From NCBI RefSeq assembly GCF_024710845.1, contig NZ_JANJTZ010000053.1:124001-188000 (forward strand): 64,000 bases of DNA, read 5' to 3'. Under the pieces are notes generated by a model that saw nothing but the letters and a program-made list of their open reading frames with translations, was not told the origin of the DNA and did not search any database. Below, in pieces: positions 17,824 to 27,517 of this stretch; position 1 is the first letter of the stretch, and each line of letters begins with the position of its first letter. The stretch is from Mesorhizobium sp. (GTDB taxonomy: Bacteria > Pseudomonadota > Alphaproteobacteria > Rhizobiales > Rhizobiaceae). A program made the position numbers and the translations under genes.

Positions 17824-18959
17824 TCGTCCAGCCGGTGCATGGCGGTCTCCATTTCTTCGAAGCTCCCCGCATAGGAGAACCGCATGAAGCGGTTGCCGTT
17901 GGCGACATCGAAATCGTGGCCCGGCGTCGCCGCGACATGCGCTTCTGCGATCATGCGCCGCGCGAAATCCATGCTGTCATTCGTGTGGGCCGATACGTCG
18001 CAGTAGGCGTAGAACGCACCGTCCATCGGCGCGGCGATGCGGAAGCCCAGTTCCGGCAGCCGCCGTAGCAGCAACTCGCGGTTCCGGCGGTAGGTGTCCT
18101 TGATCGCCTCCAGCTCCGCCGTCGCCCCGAAAGCTTCGCAGGCGGCGATCTGCGACAGTTCCGGAGCGGAGATGTAGAGGCTCTGCTGCAATCGCTCGAT
18201 CGCACGGACGAGTTCGTCGGGCACGATCATCCAGCCGATCCGCCAGCCCGTCATGCAGTAGTATTTCGAGAAGGAGTTGATGACGACCATGTCGTCACCC
18301 AGGCTGAGCGCGGTCATGTCGGGGGCGGCATAGGCAAGGCGGTGATAGATCTCGTCCGAAATGACGGAGATGGCGAGCGCTCTCGCCTTCTCGACAATGC
18401 GGGACAATTCGTCGGCGGGAATGACCGCGCCCGTGGGGTTCGCGGGACTGGCGAACAGCACACCCGCGAGCGGCGACCTCGCATGCGCCTGCTCCAGCAG
18501 ATCCGCGGTCAGATAACCGGCATCGCCGAGCTCGATCTCGACCACTTCGAGCCCTAGCGCCGCGAGAATGTTCCGATACGCCGGATAGCCCGGCGACGTG
18601 ATCGCCACCCGGTCGCCGGGATCGAACATCGCCAGGAATGCGAGGTTGAAGGCCGCGGACGAGCCGGTCGTCACGATGACACGCCCCGGCGCTACCTCGA
18701 TCCCGTAATGGTCGGCGTAGTGGTGCGCGATGGCGTCCCGCAACGCCGCCGTCCCCAAGGCGTCGGTATAGCCGATGCGCCCGGTGGCAAGCGCGCGGAC
18801 GGCCGCCTCCCTCACCGCTATTGGCGCTGCCCCGGACGGCTGTCCGACGGCCATCGAGATGACGTCCAGACCTTGCTGGCGCAGCCGGTTCGCCTCCGCA
18901 AGCACGTCCATCGCGTGGAACGGCTCGATATGGCTGCGGCGGGAGATTGATATTGCCAT
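17811..18959 (-). CDS. Class I/II pyridoxal-phosphate aminotransferase
   Basis: The 382-residue fold-type I aminotransferase has [33 protein letters not shown] (Asn of the active site), ISDEIYHRL (Asp/Tyr), and the PLP lysine in [16 protein letters not shown]. The late Arg for substrate carboxylate is in FMRFSYAG. The substrate cannot be fixed; aspartate/aromatic or alanine-type activity is possible. The ATG at 18959 is chosen over an upstream in-frame site because [20 protein letters not shown] matches the usual N-terminus. It is co-transcribed with glsA and divergent from the M48 peptidase gene. Confidence 0.88.
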   Translation of the reverse strand: MAISISRRSHIEPFHAMDVLAEANRLRQQGLDVISMAVGQPSGAAPIAVREAAVRALATGRIGYTDALGTAALRDAIAHHYADHYGIEVAPGRVIVTTGSSAAFNLAFLAMFDPGDRVAITSPGYPAYRNILAALGLEVVEIELGDAGYLTADLLEQAHARSPLAGVLFASPANPTGAVIPADELSRIVEKARALAISVISDEIYHRLAYAAPDMTALSLGDDMVVINSFSKYYCMTGWRIGWMIVPDELVRAIERLQQSLYISAPELSQIAACEAFGATAELEAIKDTYRRNRELLLRRLPELGFRIAAPMDGAFYAYCDVSAHTNDSMDFARRMIAEAHVAATPGHDFDVANGNRFMRFSYAGSFEEMETAMHRLDEWLK

Positions 18960-19080
18960 GAATGCTCCGGTCTGCAGGGTGCGCCGCACATTTGCCGGAA
19001 TGGTGTGGGGATCACAAGTTCAGGAACGCCCCGTTTCGCCTTTTAATCGTCCCGATGCTCGTCTAGGTGTAGCCCCCGAC

Positions 19081-20487
19081 ATGACCGCTCACAGACCGAA
19101 CAGCAGCTGGGTGAAGCGCTTTTCGCGCGCCGCGCTCGCGGCTGCGGTCGCGGTTCCGACGACGTGGTTTGCACCTTCCGCGAATGCGCAGCAGCGCAGC
19201 CTTCCGATCGTCCGCGACGCCGAGATCGAAGCGCTTGTTCGCGACTATGTCCGCCCGATCTTGAAGGTCGCCGGCTTGACCAAGGCCGGCGTCGACATCG
19301 TCCTCGTCAACGACGACAGCTTCAACGCTTTCGTCGCAGGCCGCCGCATGTTCATCAACACCGGCGCGCTGATGACGGCTGAGACCCCCAACGAGATCAT
19401 CGGCGTCATCGCGCACGAGGCCGGCCACCTCGCCGACAATCACCAGGAACGGCTGCGCGACCAGCTCGCCCGCGCCCAGACCATGGCCATCGTCGCCTCC
19501 CTGCTCGGCATCGGGGCGTCGGTCGCGGGCGCGGCGACCAATTCCGGCGATCTGGGGCGTGCCGGCACCGGCATCGCCATGGGCGGCGCGGAGGCCGCGC
19601 GTCGCACGCTGCTGGGCTACCAGCGCACGGAGGAGTCCGCGGCCGACATCGCGGCCCTTCGCTACCTCGATGCGACCGGCCAGTCGGCGCAAGGCATGCT
19701 GAAGACCTTCGGGCGTTTCCAGAGCGCGCTGGCGCTGAGCGGCGCGCGCGTCGACCCCTACCAGGTCAGCCACCCGATGCCGCGCGACCGTATCGCCAAC
19801 CTGACCGAGCGCGCGAAGAAGAGCTCGAATTTCGACAAGACGGACCCGCCGGCGCTACAGCTCAGGCATGATATGATGCGCGCGAAGATCGCCGCCTTCA
19901 CCGGCGGCCAGGGTGCGACGTCGCGCATGTTCCGCAAGGATTCGCGCGGACTGCCGGCTCTCTACGGCGACGCGATCACGACCTATCTCTACGGCAATCC
20001 GCGCGCTGCGCTGACCAAGATCGAGGCGCTGATCAAGCAGCAGCCGCAGAATGCCTATTTTCACGAGCTGCGCGGCGACATCCTGATGAAGGCGAACAGG
20101 GCTTCCGATGCCGCCGACGCCTATGCCAAAGCCGTCAAGCTCGACGCCTCCCATTCCGGGCTGCTCAATGTCAGCTACGGACAGGCACTGCTCGCCATCG
20201 GCAAGCCGGACGCCGTGAAACGCGCGGCGGCCGAAATCAGCAAGGGCATCGAGCGCGACCGGGAAAACCCGTCCGCCTACCGGCCGCTGGCGCAGGCCTA
20301 CGGCCAGATGGGGGAAATCGGCCTGGCCGAGCTCGCCAGCGCCGAAGGCGAGTATTATTCGGGCAAGTATCTCGACGCCAAGGTCTTTGCCGCGCGGGCC
20401 CAGACGAAGCTCAAGCAGGGCTCGCCGGGATGGATACGCGCCCAGGACATCATCAACTTCCGCGAAGCGGGCAAGAAGCGTAAATGA
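19081..20487 (+). CDS. M48 family metalloprotease with TPR domain (BepA/YfgC-like), secreted
   Basis: The 468-residue protein has a signal peptide (basic SSWVKRFSR, hydrophobic run, cut near SANA-QQ at about residue 37). The peptidase domain has the zinc motif VIAHEAGHLADNH (HExxH) and a third ligand Glu in EESAADIAALRYL. The C-terminal half (about 300-460) is made of TPR-like helices. BepA-type periplasmic proteases help assemble or degrade outer-membrane proteins such as LptD, and that role is plausible here. The ATG at 19081 is selected from the signal peptide layout. It precedes a DsbA-family gene by 34 bases, a natural pairing for envelope protein folding control. Confidence 0.9.
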   Translation: MTAHRPNSSWVKRFSRAALAAAVAVPTTWFAPSANAQQRSLPIVRDAEIEALVRDYVRPILKVAGLTKAGVDIVLVNDDSFNAFVAGRRMFINTGALMTAETPNEIIGVIAHEAGHLADNHQERLRDQLARAQTMAIVASLLGIGASVAGAATNSGDLGRAGTGIAMGGAEAARRTLLGYQRTEESAADIAALRYLDATGQSAQGMLKTFGRFQSALALSGARVDPYQVSHPMPRDRIANLTERAKKSSNFDKTDPPALQLRHDMMRAKIAAFTGGQGATSRMFRKDSRGLPALYGDAITTYLYGNPRAALTKIEALIKQQPQNAYFHELRGDILMKANRASDAADAYAKAVKLDASHSGLLNVSYGQALLAIGKPDAVKRAAAEISKGIERDRENPSAYRPLAQAYGQMGEIGLAELASAEGEYYSGKYLDAKVFAARAQTKLKQGSPGWIRAQDIINFREAGKKRK

Positions 20488-20521
20488 CCCGTTCGCGGGC
20501 GCAGGAAGGACTGGAACCAAG

Positions 20522-21322
20522 ATGAAAAAGACACTCGCATTCGGCCTGGCGGGGCTTGCGATCTCCGCCGCGATGCTTGGTTTCGGCTTCTACTCCGGCC
20601 AGCGGCCGGCGGTCGCAGCCGCTCCGCCGACCGAGATGATGACGTCAGACGGCGGACGCGCTCAGATCGAAGAGGTCGTGCGCGATTATCTTCTCGCCAA
20701 CCCCGAGCTGATGGTCGAGGTCCAGGCCGCGCTGGAGGCGAAGCAGGAAGAAAAGCAGAAGATCGCCCAACAGTCGACGATTCTGACCCAGAAGGACCAG
20801 ATCTTCAGCGGCAAGAACGACGGCTGGGGCGGAAATCCGCAGGGAAACGTCACCCTTGTCGAGTTCTTCGATTACAATTGCGGTTACTGCAAACGCGCTT
20901 TCCCCGACATGCAGGCGCTGGTGAAGGACGACCCGAACGTCCGCGTCGTCTACAAGGAATTCCCGATCCTCGGACCTGACTCGCAGAAGGCCCACGTCGT
21001 CTCGACCGCGTTCCGCGCGCTGATGCCTGAAAGATGGTCCGAGTTCCATCTGGCGCTCATGGGCGCGTCTCGCGCGACTGAGGAGAGCGCGATGCGCATC
21101 GCCCTGTCCCTCGGGGCCGATGAAGCCGCCCTGCGCAAGGAAATGCAGAACCCGCAGATTGTCGCCGGCTTCGAGGCGACGTTCGATCTCGCCAACAAGC
21201 TGGCGATCACCGGCACCCCGTCCTACGTGGTCGGCAAGGAGGTCGTTTTCGGAGCACTCGGCAAGGCAGTGCTCGAGGAAAAGGTTGCGCTCGCCCGGGG
21301 CTGTGGTAGCGAAACCTGCTGA
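20522..21322 (+). CDS. DsbA family thiol oxidoreductase / disulfide isomerase, exported
   Basis: The 266-residue protein has an N-terminal signal or anchor (KTLAFGLAGLAISAAMLGF), an alpha-helical dimerisation-like stretch (about 45-95, with YLLANPELMVEVQAALEAKQ), then a thioredoxin-fold domain with active site CGYC in FFDYNCGYCKRAFP and the cis-proline loop TGTPSYVVG. Two further Cys near the C-terminus (GCGSETC) are unusual and could form an extra disulfide. The arrangement resembles Com1/ScsC-like exported DsbA relatives. It likely forms or shuffles disulfides in the periplasm. It is in one transcription unit with the M48 protease. Confidence 0.9.
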   Translation: MKKTLAFGLAGLAISAAMLGFGFYSGQRPAVAAAPPTEMMTSDGGRAQIEEVVRDYLLANPELMVEVQAALEAKQEEKQKIAQQSTILTQKDQIFSGKNDGWGGNPQGNVTLVEFFDYNCGYCKRAFPDMQALVKDDPNVRVVYKEFPILGPDSQKAHVVSTAFRALMPERWSEFHLALMGASRATEESAMRIALSLGADEAALRKEMQNPQIVAGFEATFDLANKLAITGTPSYVVGKEVVFGALGKAVLEEKVALARGCGSETC

Positions 21323-21450
21323 AATACCCGCCATTCGCGCCGCGCGTTTGTGGACATTGCGACAAGGGCCTTGCGCTTGGCGGCGCACACTTTAAGCCGA
21401 ACCGGTGGGCGGCCCGCGCCCGCGGCCACCGTGCCGGAATGGATTGCTGA

Positions 21451-21888
21451 ATGACGAAACTGATTTACGTCCTCAACGGCCCGAACCTCAACATGCTGGG
21501 CATTCGCGAGCCCGGCATCTATGGCGGCAAGACGCTGGCGATGATTGAGGAAGATTGCAGGGCGGAAGCAGCCCGGCTCGGCCTTGACGTCGAATTCCGC
21601 CAGTCGAACCACGAGGGCGCGCTGGTCGACTGGATTCAGGAGGCAGGATCGAAGGCGAAGGGTCTCGTCATCAATCCCGGCGCCTACGGTCACACCTCCA
21701 TTGCCCTCCACGACGCGATCCGCGCTGTCCAGCCGTTGCCGGTCGCCGAAGTCCATCTCTCCAACATCCACGCCCGCGAGGAATTCCGCCATAAGACCAT
21801 GATCGCGCCTGTCGCGACCGGAATGATCTGCGGTTTCGGTCCGCTCGGCTATGTCCTGGCTCTCCAGGCGCTCGCCGCGCGGATCTGA
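21451..21888 (+). CDS. aroQ: 3-dehydroquinate dehydratase, type II
   Basis: The 145-residue protein has the type II DHQase signature: [18 protein letters not shown] (catalytic Arg and Tyr), [30 protein letters not shown], and the catalytic His in [13 protein letters not shown]. It converts 3-dehydroquinate to 3-dehydroshikimate in the shikimate pathway and normally forms dodecamers. It heads the unit aroQ-accB-accC-aat, with 22 bases to accB; this order is common in Alphaproteobacteria. Confidence 0.96.
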   Translation: MTKLIYVLNGPNLNMLGIREPGIYGGKTLAMIEEDCRAEAARLGLDVEFRQSNHEGALVDWIQEAGSKAKGLVINPGAYGHTSIALHDAIRAVQPLPVAEVHLSNIHAREEFRHKTMIAPVATGMICGFGPLGYVLALQALAARI

Positions 21889-21910
21889 CCAAACGATAAG
21901 GAAACGCCAT

Positions 21911-22372
21911 ATGTCGACCAAGAAAGCCGGTATCGACCAGCAGCTGATCCGCGATCTGGCCAGCATCCTGGATGACACCAATCTGTCCGAGATCGAGGTC
22001 GAGCAGGGAGACCTGCGCATCCGCGTGTCGCGACAGATCAATGTGCAGGCCTATGCGGCTCCCGCCGCCCCAATCCCGGCGGCGGCCCCTGCCGCCGCAG
22101 CCGCTCCGTTGGCGCCGGCTGCCGCGGCCGATCCTTCGAAGAATGCCGTCCCCTCGCCGATGGTCGGCACCGCCTATTCGGCGCCCTCGCCCGACGCCAA
22201 GCCTTTCATCGAGGTCGGCCAGCAGGTCCGCGAGGGCCAGACGCTCCTCATCATCGAGGCGATGAAGACCATGAACCAGATCCCCTCGCCGCGCTCCGGC
22301 ACGGTAACGGCGATCCTGTTCAAGGATGCTCAGCCGGTCGAATATGGCGAACCTCTCGTCGTGATCGAGTAG
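21911..22372 (+). CDS. accB: Biotin carboxyl carrier protein of acetyl-CoA carboxylase
   Basis: The 153-residue protein has an N-terminal helix pair ([20 protein letters not shown]), a Pro/Ala-rich hinge (about residues 47-75), and a C-terminal biotinyl domain with EAMKTMN, whose Lys takes the biotin. It carries the carboxyl group between AccC and AccAD for malonyl-CoA synthesis. The ATG at 21911 follows a GATAAGGAAACG ribosome site. It is directly followed by accC after 19 bases. Confidence 0.96.
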   Translation: MSTKKAGIDQQLIRDLASILDDTNLSEIEVEQGDLRIRVSRQINVQAYAAPAAPIPAAAPAAAAAPLAPAAAADPSKNAVPSPMVGTAYSAPSPDAKPFIEVGQQVREGQTLLIIEAMKTMNQIPSPRSGTVTAILFKDAQPVEYGEPLVVIE

Positions 22373-22391
22373 GGACGGAAAGGCGCACGCC

Positions 22392-23738
22392 ATGTTCCAG
22401 AAGATACTCATCGCCAATCGCGGCGAGATCGCGCTCAGAGTCCTGCGCGCCTGCAAGGAACTCGGCATCCAGACGGTCGTGGTCCATTCCACCGCCGACG
22501 CCGACGCAATGCATGTGCGCCTCGCCGACGAAAGCGTCTGCATCGGCCCGCCGGCGGCGCGCGACAGCTACCTCAATATTCACCAGATCGTCGCCGCCTG
22601 CGAGATCACCGGAGCCGACGCCGTCCATCCCGGCTACGGCTTCCTGTCGGAGAATGCGAAGTTCGCCGATATCCTGAAAGCGCACGGCATCACCTTCATC
22701 GGTCCGTCCGGCGACCACATCCGCATCATGGGCGACAAGATCGAGGCCAAGCGCACTGCCAAGCGCCTCGGCATTCCGGTCGTGCCAGGCTCGGAAGGCG
22801 CTGTCAGCGACCCGGCCGACGCCAGGCGGATCGCCGCGGAGATCGGTTATCCCGTCATCATCAAGGCGACTGCCGGTGGCGGTGGCCGCGGCATGAAGGT
22901 GGCGCGCAGCGAGGAAGATCTGGTCCAGGCCTTGCAGACGGCAAGCACCGAGGCTGGCGCCGCTTTCGGCAATGACGAAGTCTACATCGAAAAATACCTC
23001 GAAAAGCCCCGCCACATCGAAGTGCAGGTGTTCGGCGACGGCATCGGCGGCGCCATCCATCTCGGCGAACGCGATTGCTCCCTGCAGCGCCGCCACCAGA
23101 AGGTCTGGGAAGAGGCGCCCTCGCCCGCTCTTAACGCAGAGGAGCGCGAACGCATCGGCGCAACCTGCGCCAAGGCGATCGCCGACCTCGGCTATTCCGG
23201 CGCCGGCACGATCGAGTTCCTCTACGAGAACGGCGAGTTCTATTTCATCGAGATGAACACTCGTCTTCAGGTCGAGCATCCCGTCACCGAGGCCATCACC
23301 GGCATCGATCTCGTCCACGAGCAGATCCGCGTGGCCTCGGGCGCCGGGCTCTCCGTGACGCAGGACGAGGTTCGCTTCCAGGGCCACGCGATCGAGTGCC
23401 GCATCAATGCCGAGGATCCGCGCACCTTCACGCCCTCGCCGGGCACGATCACCCATTTCCACACGCCGGGCGGCCTCGGCATCCGCGTCGATTCCGGCGT
23501 CTATTCCGGCTACAAGATCCCGCCCTATTACGACAGCCTGATCGGCAAGCTGATCGTGCACGGCCGCAATCGGGTCGAATGCATGATGCGGTTGCGCCGT
23601 GCGCTCGACGAGTTCGTCGTCGACGGGATCAAGACGACGCTGCCGCTGTTCCGCGACCTCGTCGGCAATCCCGACATTGCGAACGGCGACTACGACATCC
23701 ACTGGCTCGAGAACTACCTGGCCGACGAGGAGCCGTAG
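22392..23738 (+). CDS. accC: Biotin carboxylase subunit of acetyl-CoA carboxylase
   Basis: The 448-residue protein is a full-length ATP-grasp biotin carboxylase. It begins [19 protein letters not shown], has the glycine-rich loop [10 protein letters not shown], the conserved block [19 protein letters not shown], and [16 protein letters not shown] with the catalytic Glu/Asn/Arg. It carboxylates AccB-bound biotin with bicarbonate and ATP. It is co-transcribed with accB, ensuring subunit supply in step, and is followed by aat after nine bases. Confidence 0.97.
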   Translation: MFQKILIANRGEIALRVLRACKELGIQTVVVHSTADADAMHVRLADESVCIGPPAARDSYLNIHQIVAACEITGADAVHPGYGFLSENAKFADILKAHGITFIGPSGDHIRIMGDKIEAKRTAKRLGIPVVPGSEGAVSDPADARRIAAEIGYPVIIKATAGGGGRGMKVARSEEDLVQALQTASTEAGAAFGNDEVYIEKYLEKPRHIEVQVFGDGIGGAIHLGERDCSLQRRHQKVWEEAPSPALNAEERERIGATCAKAIADLGYSGAGTIEFLYENGEFYFIEMNTRLQVEHPVTEAITGIDLVHEQIRVASGAGLSVTQDEVRFQGHAIECRINAEDPRTFTPSPGTITHFHTPGGLGIRVDSGVYSGYKIPPYYDSLIGKLIVHGRNRVECMMRLRRALDEFVVDGIKTTLPLFRDLVGNPDIANGDYDIHWLENYLADEEP

Positions 23739-23747
23739 CCGGCGGCG

Positions 23748-24365
23748 ATGTCCCGTCCCTTCGCGCCCGGAGAACGCATCCCGACCGACCTTCTCCTGAA
23801 GGCCTATGCGTCGGGCGTCTTTCCGATGGCCGACAGCGCCGACGATCCCGAAGTCTTCTGGGTCCGGCCGGAATCGCGCGGGGTCATTCCGCTCGACGGA
23901 TTTCACGTGCCGAAGAGCCTCGCCAAAGTCGTCCGCCAACGCCGTTTCGAGATCGCCTTCGACCGCGATTTTTCCGGTGTGATCGACGGCTGCGCCGAGA
24001 GTCGTGACGTGCGCCGCTCGACCTGGATCAACGGCCCGATCCGCGAAGCCTACGGCCGTCTGTTCGAACTCGGCAACTGCCATACGGTCGAAGCCTGGCG
24101 CGAAGGCCGCCTAGTCGGCGGGCTCTACGGTGTCTCGCTCGGCCGCGCTTTCTTCGGCGAGAGCATGTTCTCGCGCGAGACCGACGCTTCGAAGGTCTGC
24201 CTCGTGCATCTGGTGCAGCGCCTGCGCGAGCGAGGCTTCGTGCTCCTCGATACCCAGTTCACGACCGAGCACCTCAAGCGCTTCGGCGCGGTCGACGTGC
24301 CGCGCCGCAAATATGAGCGGATGTTGGAGGAAGCCCTGTCCGGCGAGGCGCGGTTCGCGCCGTAA
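23748..24365 (+). CDS. aat: Leucyl/phenylalanyl-tRNA-protein transferase
   Basis: The 205-residue protein has family blocks [57 protein letters not shown] (here TVEAW), [18 protein letters not shown] and [16 protein letters not shown]. It adds Leu or Phe from tRNA to proteins with N-terminal Arg or Lys, feeding the ClpS/ClpAP N-degron pathway. It is the last gene of the aroQ-accB-accC unit and converges on the LysE-family gene with six bases between stops. Confidence 0.96.
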   Translation: MSRPFAPGERIPTDLLLKAYASGVFPMADSADDPEVFWVRPESRGVIPLDGFHVPKSLAKVVRQRRFEIAFDRDFSGVIDGCAESRDVRRSTWINGPIREAYGRLFELGNCHTVEAWREGRLVGGLYGVSLGRAFFGESMFSRETDASKVCLVHLVQRLRERGFVLLDTQFTTEHLKRFGAVDVPRRKYERMLEEALSGEARFAP

Positions 24366-24371
24366 CGCGCC

Positions 24372-25004
24372 TCAACTACGCTGAAGGGCGACGTTCAGTC
24401 CAAGCCCGACGAGAACCGTTCCTCCCGCGCGCTGCATCCATCGCTGGGCGCGCGCCGATCCTTTGAGGCGGGCGATCAGGCTTCCGGCGAGCAGAACACA
24501 GACGATGTCGGCGAACGAGAAGGTGAGATTGACGATCGTGCCCAGGACGAGGAACTGCAGCCAGACCGGAAATCCGGCGGACGCATCGATGAACTGCGGC
24601 AGGAAGGCCATGAAGAAGATCGCCGTTTTCGGATTCAGCACCTCGACGCCGATACTCTCTGCAAAGGCGCGCCGAGCGGATTTGGGCTGCACGGAAGGCA
24701 GGCCCGCCTGGGCCGCAGGCGCTGAGCGGAACAGCGCGATGCCAAGCCAGACGAGATAGGCCGCGCCGGCCAGCTTCACGGCCAGATAGAGCAGCGGCAC
24801 GGCGTGGAAGAGGATGGACAGGCCGGCCGCCGCGGCGACGACATGCACGTAACACCCGAGGTGGATGCCCAGCGTCGCCATCATCCCCGACATCCGTCCG
24901 CCCGCCAGCGTGCGCGCCGCGGCGTAGAGCATCGCCGGTCCCGGGATGAAGGCGAAGACCGCGGTGGTCGCCATGAAGGCGAGAAGCATCTCGGTGGATG
25001 GCAT
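24372..25004 (-). CDS. LysE/RhtB family amino-acid exporter
   Basis: The 210-residue membrane protein has about six hydrophobic segments. It opens with FIPGPAMLYAAARTLAGGR, the family's conserved start (typically PGP), then GIHLGCYVHVVAAAAGLS, AGAAYLVWLGIALFR, a hydrophilic loop, and FFMAFLPQF. Family members export homoserine, threonine, lysine or related metabolites; the substrate is unassigned. It lies 22 bases downstream of the DUF2155 gene on the same strand, so they may be co-transcribed. Confidence 0.88.
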   Translation of the reverse strand: MPSTEMLLAFMATTAVFAFIPGPAMLYAAARTLAGGRMSGMMATLGIHLGCYVHVVAAAAGLSILFHAVPLLYLAVKLAGAAYLVWLGIALFRSAPAAQAGLPSVQPKSARRAFAESIGVEVLNPKTAIFFMAFLPQFIDASAGFPVWLQFLVLGTIVNLTFSFADIVCVLLAGSLIARLKGSARAQRWMQRAGGTVLVGLGLNVALQRS

Positions 25005-25026
25005 GGTCTGGCCTGCGCGACCCGCG

Positions 25027-25506
25027 CTAGTTCGTCTTCGCCGCCTCGGGCGCCGGGACTTCGGACTTCTGCTTGCAGGACTTCAGCCACACGTCATAGA
25101 CGGGATGTTCGACGGCGTTTAGGCCCGGGCTTTCGGCCAGCATGTAGCCGGTGAAGATGCGCCGGATCTTGCGGTCGAGCGTGATCTCATCGACCTCGAC
25201 GAAACTGTCGGTCTTCGGCTCTTCCGTGACCGGCCGCGAATAGCAGACACGCGGCGTCACCTGCAGCGCGCCGAACTGCACGGTTTCGTTGATGTAGACG
25301 TCGAAGGTGATGATACGGCCGGTGATCTTGTCGACACCGGTGAACTCCGCGACCGGGTTGGAAATCTGCGTCGGCCCCTTGGGAGCCTCGATCGTCTGCT
25401 CTTCGGGAGCTCCCTCGGCCGGAGCCTCCCCCTCCTGGGCATGCGCCAGCGATGCGAGGACCGTGGCGGCGCCAATCAGGATCGATGCTTTCAGGATAGG
25501 CGGCAT
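25027..25506 (-). CDS. DUF2155 domain protein, exported
   Basis: The 159-residue protein starts with a signal peptide (ILKASILIGAATVLASLAHA, cut near residue 23), then an acidic, Pro-rich linker (GEAPAEGAPEEQTIEAP) and the DUF2155 domain: GVDKITGRIITFDVYINETV, FGALQVTPRVCYSRP, and FTGYMLAESPGLNAVEHPVYDVWLKSC. Two cysteines (VCYSR and KSCKQ) could form a disulfide in the periplasm. DUF2155 proteins are frequent in Alphaproteobacteria and of unknown function. It lies between a complex I accessory gene and a LysE gene. Confidence 0.88.
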   Translation of the reverse strand: MPPILKASILIGAATVLASLAHAQEGEAPAEGAPEEQTIEAPKGPTQISNPVAEFTGVDKITGRIITFDVYINETVQFGALQVTPRVCYSRPVTEEPKTDSFVEVDEITLDRKIRRIFTGYMLAESPGLNAVEHPVYDVWLKSCKQKSEVPAPEAAKTN

Positions 25507-25593
25507 GGATGTCTCACCCCTGTCGGCCGAATCCGCGCGACGGCCTTGCGAAGCAATCCGGTAGCCGTGAATTATGGCGACAAAAGGCGGCGC

Positions 25594-25992
25594 TCAGTTG
25601 CCCGGCGTCCAGGCGTCGTAGTCGCCGGTCACGCGAGGCCGCTCCTGATGTCCGAGGATCGACCCCTTCGGCCGATAGGCCGCGGGCGAACCGGTCAGGT
25701 TGGGTTCGTGCGGCTTTTGCCATTCGCGCGGCTTGTAGTCTTCCTTGCTCGGCAGGATATCGGTGCGATGGTGCATCCAGCCGTGCCAGCCGGGGGGAAT
25801 GGCGGTCGCATCCGAGTAGCCATTGTAGATCACCCAGCGGCGCTGCTGCCCGTCGGAGTTGATGCCGCCGGTGTAGTAGATGTTGCCCATCTCGTCGCGG
25901 CCGACCTCGGTCCCGCGCCGCCATGTATGGAAGCGCGTGTTGAGTGTCTGTCCGTTCCACCAGGTGAAGAACTGGGTGAGGAATTTCAGCAT
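25594..25992 (-). CDS. NADH:ubiquinone oxidoreductase subunit NDUFA12
   Basis: The 132-residue protein matches the B17.2/NDUFA12 family, an accessory complex I subunit shared by Alphaproteobacteria and mitochondria. Visible blocks are WWNGQTLNTRFHTWRRGTEV, GNIYYTGG, RRWVIYNGYSDATAIPPGWH and WMHHRTDILPSKED. The C-terminus is Pro/Gly-rich (PNLTGSPAAYRPKGS). It is expected on the peripheral arm at the membrane. It stands 87 bases upstream of the DUF2155 gene in the same direction. Confidence 0.94.
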   Translation of the reverse strand: MLKFLTQFFTWWNGQTLNTRFHTWRRGTEVGRDEMGNIYYTGGINSDGQQRRWVIYNGYSDATAIPPGWHGWMHHRTDILPSKEDYKPREWQKPHEPNLTGSPAAYRPKGSILGHQERPRVTGDYDAWTPGN

Positions 25993-26103
25993 GCCGGCCC
26001 CATGGTCGAACGCTTAAAGCACTGCCGCTTATGACCTCATGGCGTCCGCAAGGCAAGGGGTAGCACGCGGGACAAACCGGCGCGCCTTCGACCGCCGCGC
26101 CCC

Positions 26104-26559
26104 TCAGAGGACGATCCTGAATCCGGCGTGACTCTGCTCGAAGCCGAGACGCCGGTAGAAACGGTGGGCGTCAGCTCGCGCGAGATTCGACGTCAGCTTC
26201 ACCTGACAGGCGCCAAGCTCCCTGCCCCTTTCGATCGCATACCGCATCATCGCCTCGCCGATGCCGCGCCCGCGCATGTCCGTCCTGGTCTGCACGGCGG
26301 CGACCGTCAGATGCGCTTCGCCGCGATTGGAGAGCGATCGTCCGAAAACGGTCTGGAAGGTACCGACCACCTGGTCATCATGCTCCGCCACGAAGATCGT
26401 GTTTGTCAGGCTGGCGTCGATCCAATCGAACGCCGCGAGGTAGGCCGGCAAGGCAGACGGATCCGTCGTATCGCCGTGGCTACCGAGTGTGTCGTCCGCG
26501 AACAAGCGGACGAGCGCGGGCACATCCTCGCGCCGGGCCGTTCGGATGCTCACCTTCAC
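26104..26559 (-). CDS. GNAT family N-acetyltransferase
   Basis: The 151-residue protein has an N-terminal IRTARREDVPALVRLFADD, a middle strand with FVAEHDDQVVGTFQTVF, the acetyl-CoA loop TDMRGRGIGEAMMRYAI and the closing RFYRRLGFEQSHAGFR. This is a complete GNAT fold. The acceptor substrate is unknown. It is divergent from the ICMT-like gene. Confidence 0.9.
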   Translation of the reverse strand: MKVSIRTARREDVPALVRLFADDTLGSHGDTTDPSALPAYLAAFDWIDASLTNTIFVAEHDDQVVGTFQTVFGRSLSNRGEAHLTVAAVQTRTDMRGRGIGEAMMRYAIERGRELGACQVKLTSNLARADAHRFYRRLGFEQSHAGFRIVL

Positions 26560-26700
26560 CGATGCGCCTTTCCAAAAAGCCCGAACAAAATATCCTCTTA
26601 TTCCAAGGTATTAGCTGGTCGATCAAGCCGGTTACAATCCCGCCTCATTCAAAGTATAACGCGGCTGCGCCGGCAAATGACCGGGGCTATGGGGGCATCC

Positions 26701-27444
26701 ATGTTGACCGATACGATTGCGCGCCAGGGCGAGTGGCTGTTCCGCTGGCGCAGCTATATACTCCTCTCTTTCATTCCGCTCGGCATCTACGCGATCAGCA
26801 CGCATGAACCGATCGAAGCGAATTTCGGCGAGATCGCCGACCGAGCGTGGGAGATATTCTGCATCGCGCTCGCTTTCGTCGGCCTCGGAATACGAATGCT
26901 GACCATCGGCCACACGCCCCGCGGCACGTCGGGCCGCAATACCAAGGAACAGGTCGCCGAAACACTGAACACGACAGGGATGTATTCCATCACCCGCAAT
27001 CCGCTCTATCTCGGCAACGCGATTACCTACATGGCGATGGCACTTCTCACGCAAAGCCTTTACTTCACGCTCGTGATGGCTCTGTTCCTCGTCATCTATC
27101 TGGAACGTATTATTGCCACCGAAGAGCGGTTCCTCGCGAACAAGTTTGGCGAGGAGTATCGCGCCTGGACCGCACGCGTTCCCGTCTTCTTCCCGAAATT
27201 CTCGCTCTGGACGCCGCCCGCATTGTCCTTCTCGATGCGCAACGTCCTGCGACGCGAGTATTCCGGCTTCTTTGCCATCATAGCCGCTGCCGTGGCGATC
27301 AATTATGCGCATGAGGCGCTCGGCGAGGGCGACACCCGGATCGGTGCCTTCTGGATCGCTTTCTTCCTGTTCGGTGCTACGGTCTACGTAGTGCTCCGGT
27401 CGCTCAAGAAGCACACCGATGTTCTGACCGTCGAAGGCCGCTAG
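26701..27444 (+). CDS. Isoprenylcysteine methyltransferase-like integral membrane protein (PEMT/ICMT superfamily)
   Basis: The protein has about 247 residues with six or so hydrophobic segments. The SAM-binding ICMT/PEMT core lies at about residues 80-165: TGMYSITRNPLYLGNAI, then YLERIIATEERFLANKFG and YRAWTARVPVFFP, the usual RxPxY and Glu-rich motifs. Two further helices follow at the C-terminus. Bacterial relatives methylate small or lipid substrates; nothing here defines which. The ATG at 26701 is preferred because GGGGG is six bases upstream; in-frame ATGs at 26677 and 26689 are alternatives. Confidence 0.8.
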   Translation: MLTDTIARQGEWLFRWRSYILLSFIPLGIYAISTHEPIEANFGEIADRAWEIFCIALAFVGLGIRMLTIGHTPRGTSGRNTKEQVAETLNTTGMYSITRNPLYLGNAITYMAMALLTQSLYFTLVMALFLVIYLERIIATEERFLANKFGEEYRAWTARVPVFFPKFSLWTPPALSFSMRNVLRREYSGFFAIIAAAVAINYAHEALGEGDTRIGAFWIAFFLFGATVYVVLRSLKKHTDVLTVEGR

Positions 27445-27462
27445 GGCGAACCAAGTCGATCA

Positions 27463-27500
27463 GACAGGCCCGAAATCCGTTTCCGGATTTCGGGCCTGTC
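27463..27500. terminator. Perfect 17-bp hairpin between convergent genes
   Basis: GACAGGCCCGAAATCCG (27463-27479) and its exact complement (27484-27500) form a 17-bp stem with loop TTTC. It sits in the 73-base gap between the convergent ICMT-like and OmpA-like genes. No U-tract follows on either strand, so it may end or protect transcripts from both sides rather than act as a standard intrinsic terminator. Confidence 0.6.
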
Positions 27501-27517
27501 CTGCAATGCGATGCCGG

